Shown here piece after piece: positions 8,357 through 17,147 of a DNA stretch of 64,000 nucleotides (the first letter of the stretch is position 1; each line of letters opens with the position of its first letter). The stretch is from the NCBI GenBank assembly GCA_900540955.1, contig UQIF01000010.1:1-64000 (forward strand), read 5' to 3'. Position numbers and translations under genes: made by a program. Source of the stretch: an uncultured Olsenella sp. Lineage in GTDB: Bacteria; Actinomycetota; Coriobacteriia; Coriobacteriales; Atopobiaceae. Below the pieces are notes generated by a model. That model was given only the letters and a program-made list of their open reading frames with translations. It did not search any database and was not told the origin of the DNA.

Positions 8357-8384
8357 GTCCCGGGGTGGACCCCGGGACTTTTTT
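8357..8384 (+). terminator. Rho-independent terminator between the surface genes
   Basis: GTCCCGGGG (8357-8365) and CCCCGGGAC (8370-8378) form a 9-bp stem followed by six T residues. The next gene begins 17 bases later, so its transcription probably depends on read-through or a promoter overlapping this hairpin. Confidence 0.9.
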
Positions 8385-8400
8385 GGTTAAGGAGAGAACT

Positions 8401-10101
8401 ATGCGGAAACTCAAGGATGCGCTCAAGCGCATTGCCGTGATCGGGGCGACAATGGCCCTGACGCTTGGGATGGCCGCGCCGGCAACGACGGCGCTTGCCG
8501 CCGACCTTGCGGGCGAGGTCGATCCGTCGGCCGCGCTGGAGCAGAACCAGAAGGTGGCGGCCGAGCTCGACGAGAACCTAGAGACCAAGGTCACCCTGTC
8601 GTTCCCGGGCAAGCGCGAGGCCGAGCCGTCCGATGTTGTGTTCGTGCTTGATAAATCCGGCGCCTCCGCGCAGATGGACATCTACAACCAGGCTAAGGAG
8701 TTCCTGTGCCAGATCAGCCAGAAGGCCAAGGATGACGGTCTGGACATCAAGGTCGGCGTGGTCCTCTTTAACAAGATGGGCAACGTCCAACAGCGGCTGA
8801 CCGACGTGGCTACGGGCTATGACGACATCCTGAATGCGATGAACTCGGAAGTCCGATCCGGCACCAACATGCACGCTGGCCTTCTTGCCGCAAAGAGCAT
8901 TCTTGATGAGGATACTGCTGTTAAGGCCGAGAACAAGCACGTTATCCTGATCAGTGACGGCGCTACTTACCTTTACTGCAAGAATGGCGACTACACCACT
9001 CCGTATACCAGATCCTTCGGCAGCGTTGAGGGCGGCAAGAACTTCATGGGCGGCGTTTGGGAGTGGCAGTCCCGCGAGTACCATACCGACAACACCTGGA
9101 AGAAGTTCTCCGACGGATCGAACTTCATCTTCTCGCAGGCCATGACCAGCCCTCAGAAGATGGCTGAGTACCTCGCCTACTACAAGGACCAATACCAGAA
9201 CTCCGACAAGAACTGGGCCCAGTACGACTACGAGTACACCGTCGAAGCGGCCAATAGCGGAACCACGAACCCCATTCCCCTCGACGTGAATGCGCCGTGC
9301 AACTGTGATATTGCCTATATCAGCGCGGACGACACGTTCCAGGCGATGGCAGATGCCGGCTACGACATGAACGTCTACTTCAAGAACAAGGCTGACTTCG
9401 ATGGCTCGAACTTCCTGAAGTTTCTCGCCAGGAATACGAACAAGGGTGAGCTCGACACCGACTTTGCCGAGATTAAGGCCAAGCTTGTTGACAAGATTGC
9501 CGCCGGCTCGACGGTCGAGGATACCATTGGTGCCGACTTCGACTTCATCAACGATCCCGCAAAGATCAGCCTGACCGCCAACGGCGAGAAGCTCTCGCCC
9601 GAAAAGATCGACGAGGCGACCTATGGCTTCGGCAAGCTTGCGGACGGCTCCTATAGGTTCACCTTGGACTACGTCAAGGGCGACCAGGAGATGCTTAAGC
9701 TTACGCTGAACGAGGCCGCATCCCCGAGTAAGCCCGTCGTGCTCGAGTACAGCGAGCGCCTGGTCAATGTACCCACCGAGCCCGGTGTCCACACCTTAAA
9801 CGTCAACGAGAGCGCCGTGCTCCATCCGATTGATGGCAATGGCGTGACTGGCGACGACTACGAGTTCCCGGTTCCGACAGTCGAGTACACGGTCCCCGAG
9901 CCCGAGCAAAAGCCCGAGGAGCCCAAGCCCGAGGAACCCACGAAGCCGAGTTCGGACAATACCAAGAAGCCCGCAAAGAAGGCCAAGGGCGGCGTTCCCA
10001 AGACCGGTGACGCCACTATGCCCGCGGCGGTAGCCGGCCTGCTCGTCGCAGGTGTCGCCGCTGGTGCAGCCGGCGTGGCAGCAAGGCGCCGCAACCGCTA
10101 G
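8401..10101 (+). CDS. Sortase-anchored vWA-domain surface protein
   Basis: A 566-residue predicted adhesin or pilus-type protein. Residues 1-37 are a signal peptide. A von Willebrand A domain follows (about 75-350): the metal site is visible as DKSGAS near residue 84 (D-x-S-x-S), the Thr of SGTNMHAG near 154 and the ISDGA strand. A C-terminal beta-rich region (about 380-490) and a Pro/Glu/Lys spacer precede VPKTGD near residue 532, a hydrophobic segment and an RRRNR tail. The anchor is the same as in the upstream surface protein, so the same sortase probably handles both. ATG 8401 has AAGGAGAG upstream. Confidence 0.88.
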   Translation: MRKLKDALKRIAVIGATMALTLGMAAPATTALAADLAGEVDPSAALEQNQKVAAELDENLETKVTLSFPGKREAEPSDVVFVLDKSGASAQMDIYNQAKEFLCQISQKAKDDGLDIKVGVVLFNKMGNVQQRLTDVATGYDDILNAMNSEVRSGTNMHAGLLAAKSILDEDTAVKAENKHVILISDGATYLYCKNGDYTTPYTRSFGSVEGGKNFMGGVWEWQSREYHTDNTWKKFSDGSNFIFSQAMTSPQKMAEYLAYYKDQYQNSDKNWAQYDYEYTVEAANSGTTNPIPLDVNAPCNCDIAYISADDTFQAMADAGYDMNVYFKNKADFDGSNFLKFLARNTNKGELDTDFAEIKAKLVDKIAAGSTVEDTIGADFDFINDPAKISLTANGEKLSPEKIDEATYGFGKLADGSYRFTLDYVKGDQEMLKLTLNEAASPSKPVVLEYSERLVNVPTEPGVHTLNVNESAVLHPIDGNGVTGDDYEFPVPTVEYTVPEPEQKPEEPKPEEPTKPSSDNTKKPAKKAKGGVPKTGDATMPAAVAGLLVAGVAAGAAGVAARRRNR

Positions 10102-10144
10102 GCGAATAGAGGCGAGTCGCTTCGTCGATTAGCCTAAGGGTCCC

Positions 10145-10188
10145 AAGATGCCTCGCGTTCCCGAAAGGGTGCGTGAGGCATCTTCTTT
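10145..10188 (+). terminator. Hairpin terminator after the vWA protein
   Basis: AAGATGCCTC (10145-10154) pairs with GAGGCATCTT (10175-10184), followed by CTTTAA. The stem is strong but the T-tract is short. Confidence 0.65.
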
Positions 10189-11003
10189 AAGAAATCTGAA
10201 TAAACCTAGCTCTGCCTTGACGGCAATCTTTTGAAAAACAGTGCTCGACCACCTCTTCACATACGGGCTTATGCACTTCCTCGTGTGAGTTAGTCTGCGC
10301 TAACAAGTACAAAAAAGGTGGGGGTCTTCTTTGACAGAAATGCACGTTATTAGAGAGCCAAAACGCAGCTGCGCCTCTTACATTTCAGAAGATGACAGAT
10401 GTTGCAATGAGTAAAAAATGGGCTGCGGCATTTTTCAGATTCAAGTTTCGCGAGATAAAAGACTTCGCCGAAACCAAAGATGGATGCCGTGAGCCTGATG
10501 TGATTCTGAGAAGATACCAGGGGTTATATAGACCGCAAAAAAGTATCAGAACTTATAAGACAGATTGTTAGTGCGGCCTTTGAAATAATGTATTCGAAGA
10601 AACAGTTCTTGATAATAAATAATAATGGAAAATACAATAGCCTTAACGCATATATTGACGGTGTAGGAGCTATCAATATATAAACTAACCTAATCAGCAG
10701 AATAGTCTAATATAACGAGATAACAATGATAATCGCACAGCATTCACGCCTATTGTTACAATTTAATATGCACTTCTCATTGCATAAGATAGTGTATAAA
10801 AATAGACCTAATATCTGGTAGGATTCAGCGTTATAGTTGAGTTGCTATTACGTTGAAAAACGTAGAGACAGAGGGGATGAGCTTGCAAAGCGATGCCCCC
10901 AAGACGCTTTGCCGCGCCTCCTCATCGAGTTCGCGCCGAAAACCGTCGTGATCTCGAAGCCCGCCCTAATCCAGGACGACAGTCTGATCGAAGAAGGATT
11001 CCG
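10189..11003. other. AT-rich 0.8-kb region with no intact gene
   Basis: Base composition is far more AT-rich than the rest of the window. Only short open frames are present, one of which looks like a frameshifted remnant (10407-10683). It ends in the leader of winged-helix paralogue 3. Such DNA beside surface genes and multiple regulators suggests foreign or decaying sequence. Confidence 0.5.
10407..10683 (+). pseudogene. Possible frameshifted gene remnant, unknown family
   Basis: Frame one runs from ATG 10407 for 54 codons (MSKKWAAAFFRFKFREIKDF, onwards) to a stop at 10569. An overlapping frame, open from 10510 to a stop at 10681, reads protein-like sequence, including DRKKVSELIRQIVSAAFEIM. 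One frameshift near 10510 would join the two into a protein of about 90 residues. No ribosome site is evident and I do not recognise a family, so this may simply be chance. Confidence 0.2.
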
Positions 11004-11363
11004 ATGACCGTAACCGGAAACAAGTCCGTCAAGAACCCGAAGCCCAATCTCACGGCTAAGGATCGTGAGCGGATGGCTGCGGGCAGGAGCAAGGGTCCCG
11101 ACCGCTTGACGCCGACTCAGCGCAACTTGATTTCGAACATCGCCAGCCATCAGGTCGACGACGGCTTCGTCGCCATCTCCAAGCGCGAGATGGCTGAGTA
11201 CCTCGGTAGGTGCGTGAAGACCATAGACCGCGTTGTCTCCGATCTTCGCAAGCGAGGGCTGGTCGAGACCTCCTCGAGGTATGGCGCCGGCGGCGGTCAA
11301 ATCGCCAATGCGTACAGGGTTACGTCGGCCGCCAAAGAGAAGTACCCTGCCCTGGTGAGCTAG
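11004..11363 (+). CDS. Winged-helix DNA-binding protein, paralogue 3
   Basis: A 119-residue protein very similar in layout to paralogue 1: ERMAAGRSKGPDRLTPTQRN corresponds to the same region there, followed by the helix-turn-helix AISKREMAEYLGRCVKTIDR, then VVSDLRKRGLV and a wing GGGQIANAYRVT. ATG 11004 follows AAGGATTCCG; the upstream extension of the frame to 10893 has no ribosome site. It lies at the right edge of the surface-protein block and the AT-rich region, so the three paralogues bracket the two surface genes. Regulatory function is inferred from the fold alone. Confidence 0.75.
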   Translation: MTVTGNKSVKNPKPNLTAKDRERMAAGRSKGPDRLTPTQRNLISNIASHQVDDGFVAISKREMAEYLGRCVKTIDRVVSDLRKRGLVETSSRYGAGGGQIANAYRVTSAAKEKYPALVS

Positions 11364-11487
11364 CAAACCCGCCCGCACGCCGGGAACGCAGGGCAAGAAG
11401 GGGCGGGCGGCGCCGAGGACTTGAAGCGCGGCAAGCCCTCGGCTTGTTTACGGTGCCTTTCGATTTCGAGCTCGACCTGAGCTTTTT

Positions 11488-11536
11488 CAGCCTGCCTGAT
11501 TTGGCGAGCGTCCTTCTCGCAAAATCAGACAGGCTG
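11488..11536. repeat. Palindromic hairpin repeat, copy 3
   Basis: A diverged copy of the element at 43-97 and 762-813: CAGCCTGCCTGAT on the left, ATCAGACAGGCTG on the right, and an inner GCGAG/CTCGC pair. A still more degraded trace (CAGACAGGC twice) is visible at 18612-18646. Confidence 0.7.
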
Positions 11537-11602
11537 AGGCGGCGACGAGGCGTTCTCCGTGACTAAAATAGGGCCGATAACCACTGGTTTGGAGGCCTTC
11601 CC

Positions 11603-12385
11603 ATGATTCGCATCGCCTGCGACGTTCACACGCACACGCTCTTTTCCCGCCACGCGTACTCGACCCTCGAAGAGAACATCCGCGCCGCCTCGGCAAAAAA
11701 CCTCGAGCTCTTGGGCATCACCGATCACTTCTCGTGCATGCTCTTTGACCAGCAGACCCTCAAGAACTTCCAGTACTTCATCAACATGAGCGTTTGGCCG
11801 AAGGAGTGGATGGGCATTCGTCTGCTTCATGGCTGCGAGGCGGACATCGTCGACGTCGAGGGGCATCTGTTCGGCTGGGACATCCCGGTGACAGCCAATA
11901 TCACCGAGGAGCCTCGCCCCGAGACAACCCTTAAAGAGAAGTGCTTCGGGGCCTGCGACTACGCGATCGCGAGCATCCACCGCGCCGATTTCTGCGATAA
12001 CGCCACACGCGCCCAGAACACGCAGATGTACATCAACGCGCTGCAGGATCCTAAGGTCTTGATCCTCGGGCACGTGGGGCGCTCGGGCGTAGACTTCGAG
12101 CTCGATCCGGTGCTCGAGGCGGCTCGCGACCTGGGCAAACTCATCGAGATCAACGAGTCAAGCATTGCCGAGCCGGTAAAGGCAAAGAAGTCGCTTCATC
12201 GCTGCGAGGACGTCGCGCGCCGCTGCGCCGAGCTCGGCTGCATGGTGAGCTTCGGCTCCGACGCGCACATCTCGCTAAAGATCGGCGGCTACGCGAAGAC
12301 CAAGAAGCTCCTCGAGTCCGTCGACTTCCCCGAGGAGCTCGTCGCGTGCGCCAGTGCAGAGCGTTTCCTCTCGCTTCTTCCGTAA
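11603..12385 (+). CDS. PHP-domain metal-dependent phosphatase (YcdX-like)
   Basis: A 260-residue PHP-fold hydrolase. The metal-binding N-terminal motif DVHTHTLFSRHA (residues 5-16) is followed by LGITDHFSC, a central HGCEADI, ASIHRADF, GHVGRSG and the C-terminal GSDAHI, matching the histidine/aspartate clusters of the family. Members act on phosphate esters; the substrate cannot be told here. A single gene, convergent with the exonuclease III gene, with a gap of only 13 bases between their ends. Confidence 0.85.
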   Translation: MIRIACDVHTHTLFSRHAYSTLEENIRAASAKNLELLGITDHFSCMLFDQQTLKNFQYFINMSVWPKEWMGIRLLHGCEADIVDVEGHLFGWDIPVTANITEEPRPETTLKEKCFGACDYAIASIHRADFCDNATRAQNTQMYINALQDPKVLILGHVGRSGVDFELDPVLEAARDLGKLIEINESSIAEPVKAKKSLHRCEDVARRCAELGCMVSFGSDAHISLKIGGYAKTKKLLESVDFPEELVACASAERFLSLLP

Positions 12386-12398
12386 CGGGAGCCAGGTC

Positions 12399-13163
12399 CT
12401 ACAGGTCGATCTGAAGCTCGACGGGGCAGTGGTCGCTGCCAAAGACGTCGCTGTGGATGCTCGCGCCGGCCACGCGGTCGGCGACGTCGTCGCTTACCAG
12501 GAAATAGTCGATGCGCCAGCCGGCGTTGTTCTTGCGCGCGTTGAAGCGGTAGCTCCACCAGCTGTAGGCGCCGGTGGCGTCGGGGTGCTGCGCGCGGAAC
12601 GTGTCGGTGAAGCCGGCGTCCAGGAGCGCCCCGAAGCTTGCGCGCTCCTCGTCCGAAAAACCGGCGTTCCCTCGGTTCGACTTGGGGTTCTTGAGGTCGA
12701 TCTCCTGGTGCGCGACATTGAAGTCGCCGCAGGTGACCACCGATTTTTGCGCGGCAAGCCCCATGAGGAACTCCCGGTATGCGGCGTCCCACTCAAGTCG
12801 CTCGTCGAGGCGCGCCAACTCGTTTTTGGCGTTGGGCGTGTACACGTCCACGAACCAGTACGTCGGGAACTCGAGCGCGCACACGCGCCCCTCGTCGTCG
12901 GCGCACGCGCAGCCGATTTGGCGGACGACCTGCAGCGGCTCCTGACGGCTAAAGACCGCCGTGCCCGAATAGCCCTTGCGCGCGGCGTAGCTCCACGTCT
13001 GCGTGTACCCGGGAAGGTCGAGCTCGAGCTGTCCTTCCTGCAGCTTCGTCTCCTGCAACGCAAAGACGTCGGCGTCGAGCGAGCGGAACACGTCCGCGAA
13101 GCTCGGGTCCTTCTTTACAACGGCGCGCAGGCCGTTCACGTTCCACGAGACGAGCTTGAGCAT
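12399..13163 (-). CDS. xth: Exodeoxyribonuclease III (AP endonuclease)
   Basis: DNA-repair nuclease that nicks at abasic sites and removes 3' blocking groups. The 254-residue length is normal. Signature motifs are SWNVNGLRA (residues 5-13), LQETKLQ with the metal-binding Glu, YSGTAVF, CGDFNVAH and the C-terminal SDHCPV with the catalytic Asp-His. It is transcribed leftward, away from the patatin gene upstream. Confidence 0.95.
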   Translation of the reverse strand: MLKLVSWNVNGLRAVVKKDPSFADVFRSLDADVFALQETKLQEGQLELDLPGYTQTWSYAARKGYSGTAVFSRQEPLQVVRQIGCACADDEGRVCALEFPTYWFVDVYTPNAKNELARLDERLEWDAAYREFLMGLAAQKSVVTCGDFNVAHQEIDLKNPKSNRGNAGFSDEERASFGALLDAGFTDTFRAQHPDATGAYSWWSYRFNARKNNAGWRIDYFLVSDDVADRVAGASIHSDVFGSDHCPVELQIDL

Positions 13164-13268
13164 GTGCTTCTCCTTGGCTGGCTGTTTGACAGCTCGTTTG
13201 TACCTGTCCGCAATCCGCCGGTCAAGCCGCGCGTCGCCTGCGCCGCGCGGCCCGCCGTGACCGCGCGG

Positions 13269-14216
13269 CTACCCGATGGTGATGTAGCCGTCCCAGCCGT
13301 TGGGGCCCTTGGGGCCGGCGTCGTGGGCGCCAAAGACGAACTCGCGCAGGCGCGGCAGCTCGCGCACCGCCTGCTGCCAGCCCATCTGATAAGAAGCCTC
13401 GAGCTTGAGCGGGTTCACCGTCGTGCTGCTCACCGGCATGTGATCGGGGTAGATGATCAGGCACTTTCCCTCTGCAGCGAGCCTCTCCACGCGGTCGAGC
13501 TCGGCGTTGTAGCGCTCCCAGCGGGAAAGAAGGGCCTGGCGCAGATAAGGGTAGTCGGCGGCGGCTCGCTTGATCACGGCGGCCTCGGCCTGCGAGGGCT
13601 CGGTCTTGCGATAGCCCTTCTCGCGCGTGGCCAAAAAGACGAACTTCTGGTAGCCGGCGGCCTCTGCGATGCACACGGGGATGCCGGCGCCCTGCCCCAG
13701 GCCGCCGTCGTAGAGGATGCGGCCGCCCACGGGCTTGGGCTTCATCATGCCCGGCAAGGTCGAGCTCGCGCGGACGAAATCGATGAGGGCCATGAGGTTG
13801 GTCGCGTCGTCGCGGCAAAAGCGTACCGTGCGCCCCGTGTCGCGGTCGAAGGCCTGCAGGCCGATGCCGGCGGGGTTCGCGGAGAAGGTCTCCCAGTCGA
13901 AGGGCAGCACGCCGTCGCGGACGGCGCCCTCGTAGAGCGCGTCGGCGTCGAAGTAGCCCGTGCCCTGCGCGATCGACGAGAGGCCCACGTGCCCGCTCGC
14001 CCAATCGGTCGCGGCGAACGCGGCCTTCGTGCGCTTGGAGTCGCGGCTCAGGTAGTCGACCGTGTTGCTCGCACCGGCGCTCACGCCGCAAACGTAGTCG
14101 AAGTAAATGCCGTTGGCAAGAAGCACGTTGGCCATCGCGGCGGTGTAACCCGCCCTATAGCCGCCGCCCTCAAAGACGAGGGCGCAGTCGGTCACGTTGT
14201 TTGCGAGCTTCTCCAC
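13269..14216 (-). CDS. Patatin-like phospholipase
   Basis: Lipid acyl hydrolase of the bacterial patatin/YjjU kind, about 315 residues. The oxyanion segment FEGGGYRAGYTAA and nucleophile elbow GVSAGAS lie in the first 60 residues; the dyad aspartate is in YDGGLGQG. The frame is open to a GTG at 14273, but the GTG at 14216 is preceded by AAAGGTGG at suitable spacing and begins close to the first conserved strand, so I prefer it. It is divergent from the sirtuin gene. Confidence 0.85.
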   Translation of the reverse strand: MEKLANNVTDCALVFEGGGYRAGYTAAMANVLLANGIYFDYVCGVSAGASNTVDYLSRDSKRTKAAFAATDWASGHVGLSSIAQGTGYFDADALYEGAVRDGVLPFDWETFSANPAGIGLQAFDRDTGRTVRFCRDDATNLMALIDFVRASSTLPGMMKPKPVGGRILYDGGLGQGAGIPVCIAEAAGYQKFVFLATREKGYRKTEPSQAEAAVIKRAAADYPYLRQALLSRWERYNAELDRVERLAAEGKCLIIYPDHMPVSSTTVNPLKLEASYQMGWQQAVRELPRLREFVFGAHDAGPKGPNGWDGYITIG

Positions 14217-14318
14217 AGCTAAAGCCACCTTTCGAATTCGATTCAACAGAAGGTATGTACCCAAACGCGCCACGCGCGCGAACTATACTTCGAGAAAAAC
14301 CAGAGCAAGGAGGGGCAC

Positions 14319-15071
14319 ATGGCACACGCGATCACGGACCCGACCGAGGCGGCGGCACAGCTCAAGGAGCGCGTCGACGCGGCAAAGAAGGTCGTTTTCT
14401 TTGGCGGGGCGGGGGTCTCGACGGCCAGCGGCATCCCGGACTTCCGCAGCGAGGACGGCCTGTACAGCCAACACTTCAAGTACCCGCCCGAGACCATGCT
14501 CGGCCACCAGTTCTTCTGCGAGCACACGGCGGAGTTCTATAGGTTCTACCGTGAGCGCATGATCGCGCTCGAGGCGAAGCCGAACCAGGCGCACAAGAAG
14601 CTCGCCGAGCTCGAGGCCGAAGGCAAGCTGACCGCAGTCGTCACGCAGAACATCGACGGGCTGCACCAGGCGGCCGGGTCAAAAAACGTCTTTGAGCTGC
14701 ACGGCTCCGTGCACCGCAACATCTGCCGGCGCTGCGGCGCGACGTACTCCGCCGAGTGGATCCTCGGGCGGGAAAACGTCGACGCCGATGGCGTGCCGCG
14801 CTGCCCCGAGTGCGGCGGCCTCATAAAGCCCGATGTCGTGCTGTACGGCGAGAGCCTCGACGAGCGCGTGATCGAGGGCGCGGTGGAGGCCATCGCCGAC
14901 GCGGACCTCCTGATCATCGGCGGCACGTCGCTTGTGGTGTACCCGGCGGCCGGCCTCGTGCAGTATTTCCGCGGCGACGACCTCGTCATCGTGAACAAGC
15001 AACCCACGCCGCAGGACCGCGCCGCGAACCTCGTGTGCGCCTGCGACATCGCCCGTGCGTTCGACTTCTGA
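14319..15071 (+). CDS. cobB: SIR2-family NAD-dependent protein deacylase
   Basis: Sirtuin removing acyl groups from lysine using NAD. The 250-residue protein has the NAD-binding GGAGVSTASGIPDFRS (residues 28-43), the TQNIDGLH motif, the catalytic histidine in LHGSVH, a four-cysteine zinc ribbon (CRRCG ... CPECGG) and GTSLVVYPAA. AAGGAGG upstream supports ATG 14319. Monocistronic by layout; the next gene has its own leader. Confidence 0.93.
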   Translation: MAHAITDPTEAAAQLKERVDAAKKVVFFGGAGVSTASGIPDFRSEDGLYSQHFKYPPETMLGHQFFCEHTAEFYRFYRERMIALEAKPNQAHKKLAELEAEGKLTAVVTQNIDGLHQAAGSKNVFELHGSVHRNICRRCGATYSAEWILGRENVDADGVPRCPECGGLIKPDVVLYGESLDERVIEGAVEAIADADLLIIGGTSLVVYPAAGLVQYFRGDDLVIVNKQPTPQDRAANLVCACDIARAFDF

Positions 15072-15157
15072 GGACGTCGCCCGCGGCGCCCGGGGGCATG
15101 ACCCCCAGCGGGTACAATTGACGTGTTTTTGACTTTTACTCGAAAGGGGAGCGGCAC

Positions 15158-16624
15158 ATGCTCAGGGAGAACCGCGCCGTTTGGCGATGCGGAAAACACG
15201 AGATCAGCCTCGCGCGCCCGCGCGTCATGGGCGTGCTCAACGTGACGCCCGACTCCTTCTCGGACGGCGGCGAGAACCTCGACGCCGAGGCGGCCGTCGC
15301 CCACGCGCTCAAGATGCTCGACGAGGGTGCCGACATCATCGACGTGGGCGGGGAGTCCACGCGGCCGGGGCACCGCCCCGTGTCCAGCGAGGAGGAGGCC
15401 CGTCGCATCGTCCCCGTGGTCCGCGCGCTCGTGGCCGAGGGGGTCGTGGTGTCGGTCGACACGCGCCACGCCGACGTGGCAAAAATCTGCGTGCGCCTCG
15501 GCGCCGCCATCATCAACGACGTGACCGGCTTCACCGACCCAAAGATGGTTGAGGTTGCCGCCGAGTCCGACTGCGGCTGCCTCGTCATGCACTGGGACAA
15601 GGCCGGCCTCGGCACGCGTCAGTCCGCGCCCACGCGCAAGGAGGTCCAGCTCGACGACTCGCGCCCCGCGCGCCGCTCCGCGACCGTGACCATGGGCACC
15701 GGCGTTTCTCAGCACCGCTTTACCCTGCCCGATCAGGCTCCCATCATGCGTCAGATCATGGGCTTTCTCGGCGACCAGGCCCGCACGCTCATACGCGCGG
15801 GGATCTCGCACGACCGGATTTGCATCGACCCGGGCCCCGGCTTCGACAAGTTCGCCGACGAGGACGTGGTCATCCAGCGTGCTACGCGCTCGATGGTCTC
15901 GATGGGCTACCCGCTGTGCACCGCGGTGAGCCGCAAACGTTTCGTCGGCGCCGTCTCGGGCGTGGACGAGGCGGCTGAGCGCGACGCCGCCACGCAGGGC
16001 ATCTGCATCGCCGCCGTGGCCAACGGCGCGCGCATCCTGCGCGTCCACGACGTCGCCGGCTGCGCCCAAGCCATCAACGCGTACTGGGCGGTTAGCGAGA
16101 AGGACCCGCGCCAGGGGTTCGTGAGCCTCGGCTCCAACGTGGGCGACCGCGTGGCCAACCTCACGCGCGCCGTGCAGCTAATCGACCAGATCCCGCTCAC
16201 CTGCGTTGCCAACGTGAGCCACGCCTACGAGACCGAGCCCGCCTACGGCATCGCCACGCCGGTGGCCAACTGCGTGGCCGAGATCCGCACCGAGCTCCAC
16301 CCGCTCGTGCTCATGGGGCACCTGCTCAAGGTCGAGGACCAGCTCGGCCGCAAGCGCGACCTCGAGCGCGACCCAAAGAAGCCCGGCTGCGCCTCGCGTA
16401 TCATCGACTGCGACCTCGCGTGGGTCGAGGGCGAGACGCACCAAGGCCGCAAGCTCACCTTGCCGCACCCGCGCCTCGGCGAGCGCGACTACGTGATCGT
16501 CCCCATGGAGGACCTCATGCACAACCCGACGCGCTTCCTCGAGCACGGCGGCGTCGAGGTCTTGCCGCGCGAGGACCGCGTGGGCGCCGTCACGTCTGAT
16601 TTGGGGGAGATTTCATGGGTGTAG
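15158..16624 (+). CDS. folP-folK: Fused dihydropteroate synthase / HPPK
   Basis: Bifunctional folate enzyme of 488 residues. The N-terminal part (1-310) is dihydropteroate synthase: VMGVLNVTPDSFSDGG, IDVGGESTRPG, VSVDTRHADVA, a CIDPGPGF loop and AVSRKRF. An extra stretch of roughly 40 residues follows VMHWDKAG. The C-terminal part (about 325-488) is hydroxymethyldihydropterin pyrophosphokinase: FVSLGSNVGDR, YETEPAYG, then RIIDCDLAW and LPHPRL. HPPK at the C-terminal side is the reverse of the plant/protozoal HPPK-DHPS order. The fusion would channel two consecutive steps. It overlaps the next gene by 10 bases. Confidence 0.9.
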   Translation: MLRENRAVWRCGKHEISLARPRVMGVLNVTPDSFSDGGENLDAEAAVAHALKMLDEGADIIDVGGESTRPGHRPVSSEEEARRIVPVVRALVAEGVVVSVDTRHADVAKICVRLGAAIINDVTGFTDPKMVEVAAESDCGCLVMHWDKAGLGTRQSAPTRKEVQLDDSRPARRSATVTMGTGVSQHRFTLPDQAPIMRQIMGFLGDQARTLIRAGISHDRICIDPGPGFDKFADEDVVIQRATRSMVSMGYPLCTAVSRKRFVGAVSGVDEAAERDAATQGICIAAVANGARILRVHDVAGCAQAINAYWAVSEKDPRQGFVSLGSNVGDRVANLTRAVQLIDQIPLTCVANVSHAYETEPAYGIATPVANCVAEIRTELHPLVLMGHLLKVEDQLGRKRDLERDPKKPGCASRIIDCDLAWVEGETHQGRKLTLPHPRLGERDYVIVPMEDLMHNPTRFLEHGGVEVLPREDRVGAVTSDLGEISWV

Positions 16625-17115
16625 CTGCTGTTTTGCGCCCCGGCGTGCCGATGGGCTTCATCGACGGCGTGCCGTTCGTGGCGGCGCTCGGGGCCGCGGA
16701 GGCCATGGGCGCGCGCGTCGCGTGGCCCCACGACGTCGTGGGGGAGAACGGCGAGCCGCTCGCCCACGTGGCCACCCGCGCGGGCTACGACGACGAGGGC
16801 ATCTACGTGACGTGCGAGCTCGAGGGCGACGCCGCCGGCGAGGCGGCCATGGACGCCGCCGTCGCCCGCGTGGACGCCTGGGCCGCCAAGGTCGCCGCCG
16901 GCAGCAAGGCCGGGCCCCTGGCCGCGGTGCTCGAGGAGTACTTCGACGCCTGTCTGCTCATGGGCAAGCCCGTCGCCGTCGTGCGCAACGATGGGACCAT
17001 CGCCTGCAAGGGCACGCTCGCCGGAATGGACATCTGGGGCCGCGTGACCGTCAAGCTCGTGGACGGCCGCGACGTCGAGATCGCCCCGGGCCAGGCCTCG
17101 GTGCGCGCGCTTTAG
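16615..17115 (+). CDS. BirA-like protein lacking the catalytic N-terminus
   Basis: A 166-residue protein resembling only the C-terminal part of biotin protein ligase. GARVAWPHDVVGENGEPLAH recalls the WPNDV strand of BirA, and GTLAGMDIWGRVTVKL plus EIAPGQASVRAL recall its C-terminal SH3-like domain. The glycine/arginine-rich biotinyl-AMP loop that should precede them is absent, so ligase activity is unlikely. It overlaps folP-folK by 10 bases and is convergent with coaX; birA and coaX are frequent neighbours in bacteria. The family assignment is tentative. Confidence 0.55.
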   Translation: MGVAAVLRPGVPMGFIDGVPFVAALGAAEAMGARVAWPHDVVGENGEPLAHVATRAGYDDEGIYVTCELEGDAAGEAAMDAAVARVDAWAAKVAAGSKAGPLAAVLEEYFDACLLMGKPVAVVRNDGTIACKGTLAGMDIWGRVTVKLVDGRDVEIAPGQASVRAL

Positions 17116-17147
17116 GGCTTCTCGCGGGCTTCTTGCCAGTATTTGCG

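Noticed and set aside
12354..14222. 622-codon frame on the plus strand across the exonuclease and patatin genes
   Set aside because: It is antisense to two clear genes and reads as low-complexity Arg/Val/Ala sequence without motifs.
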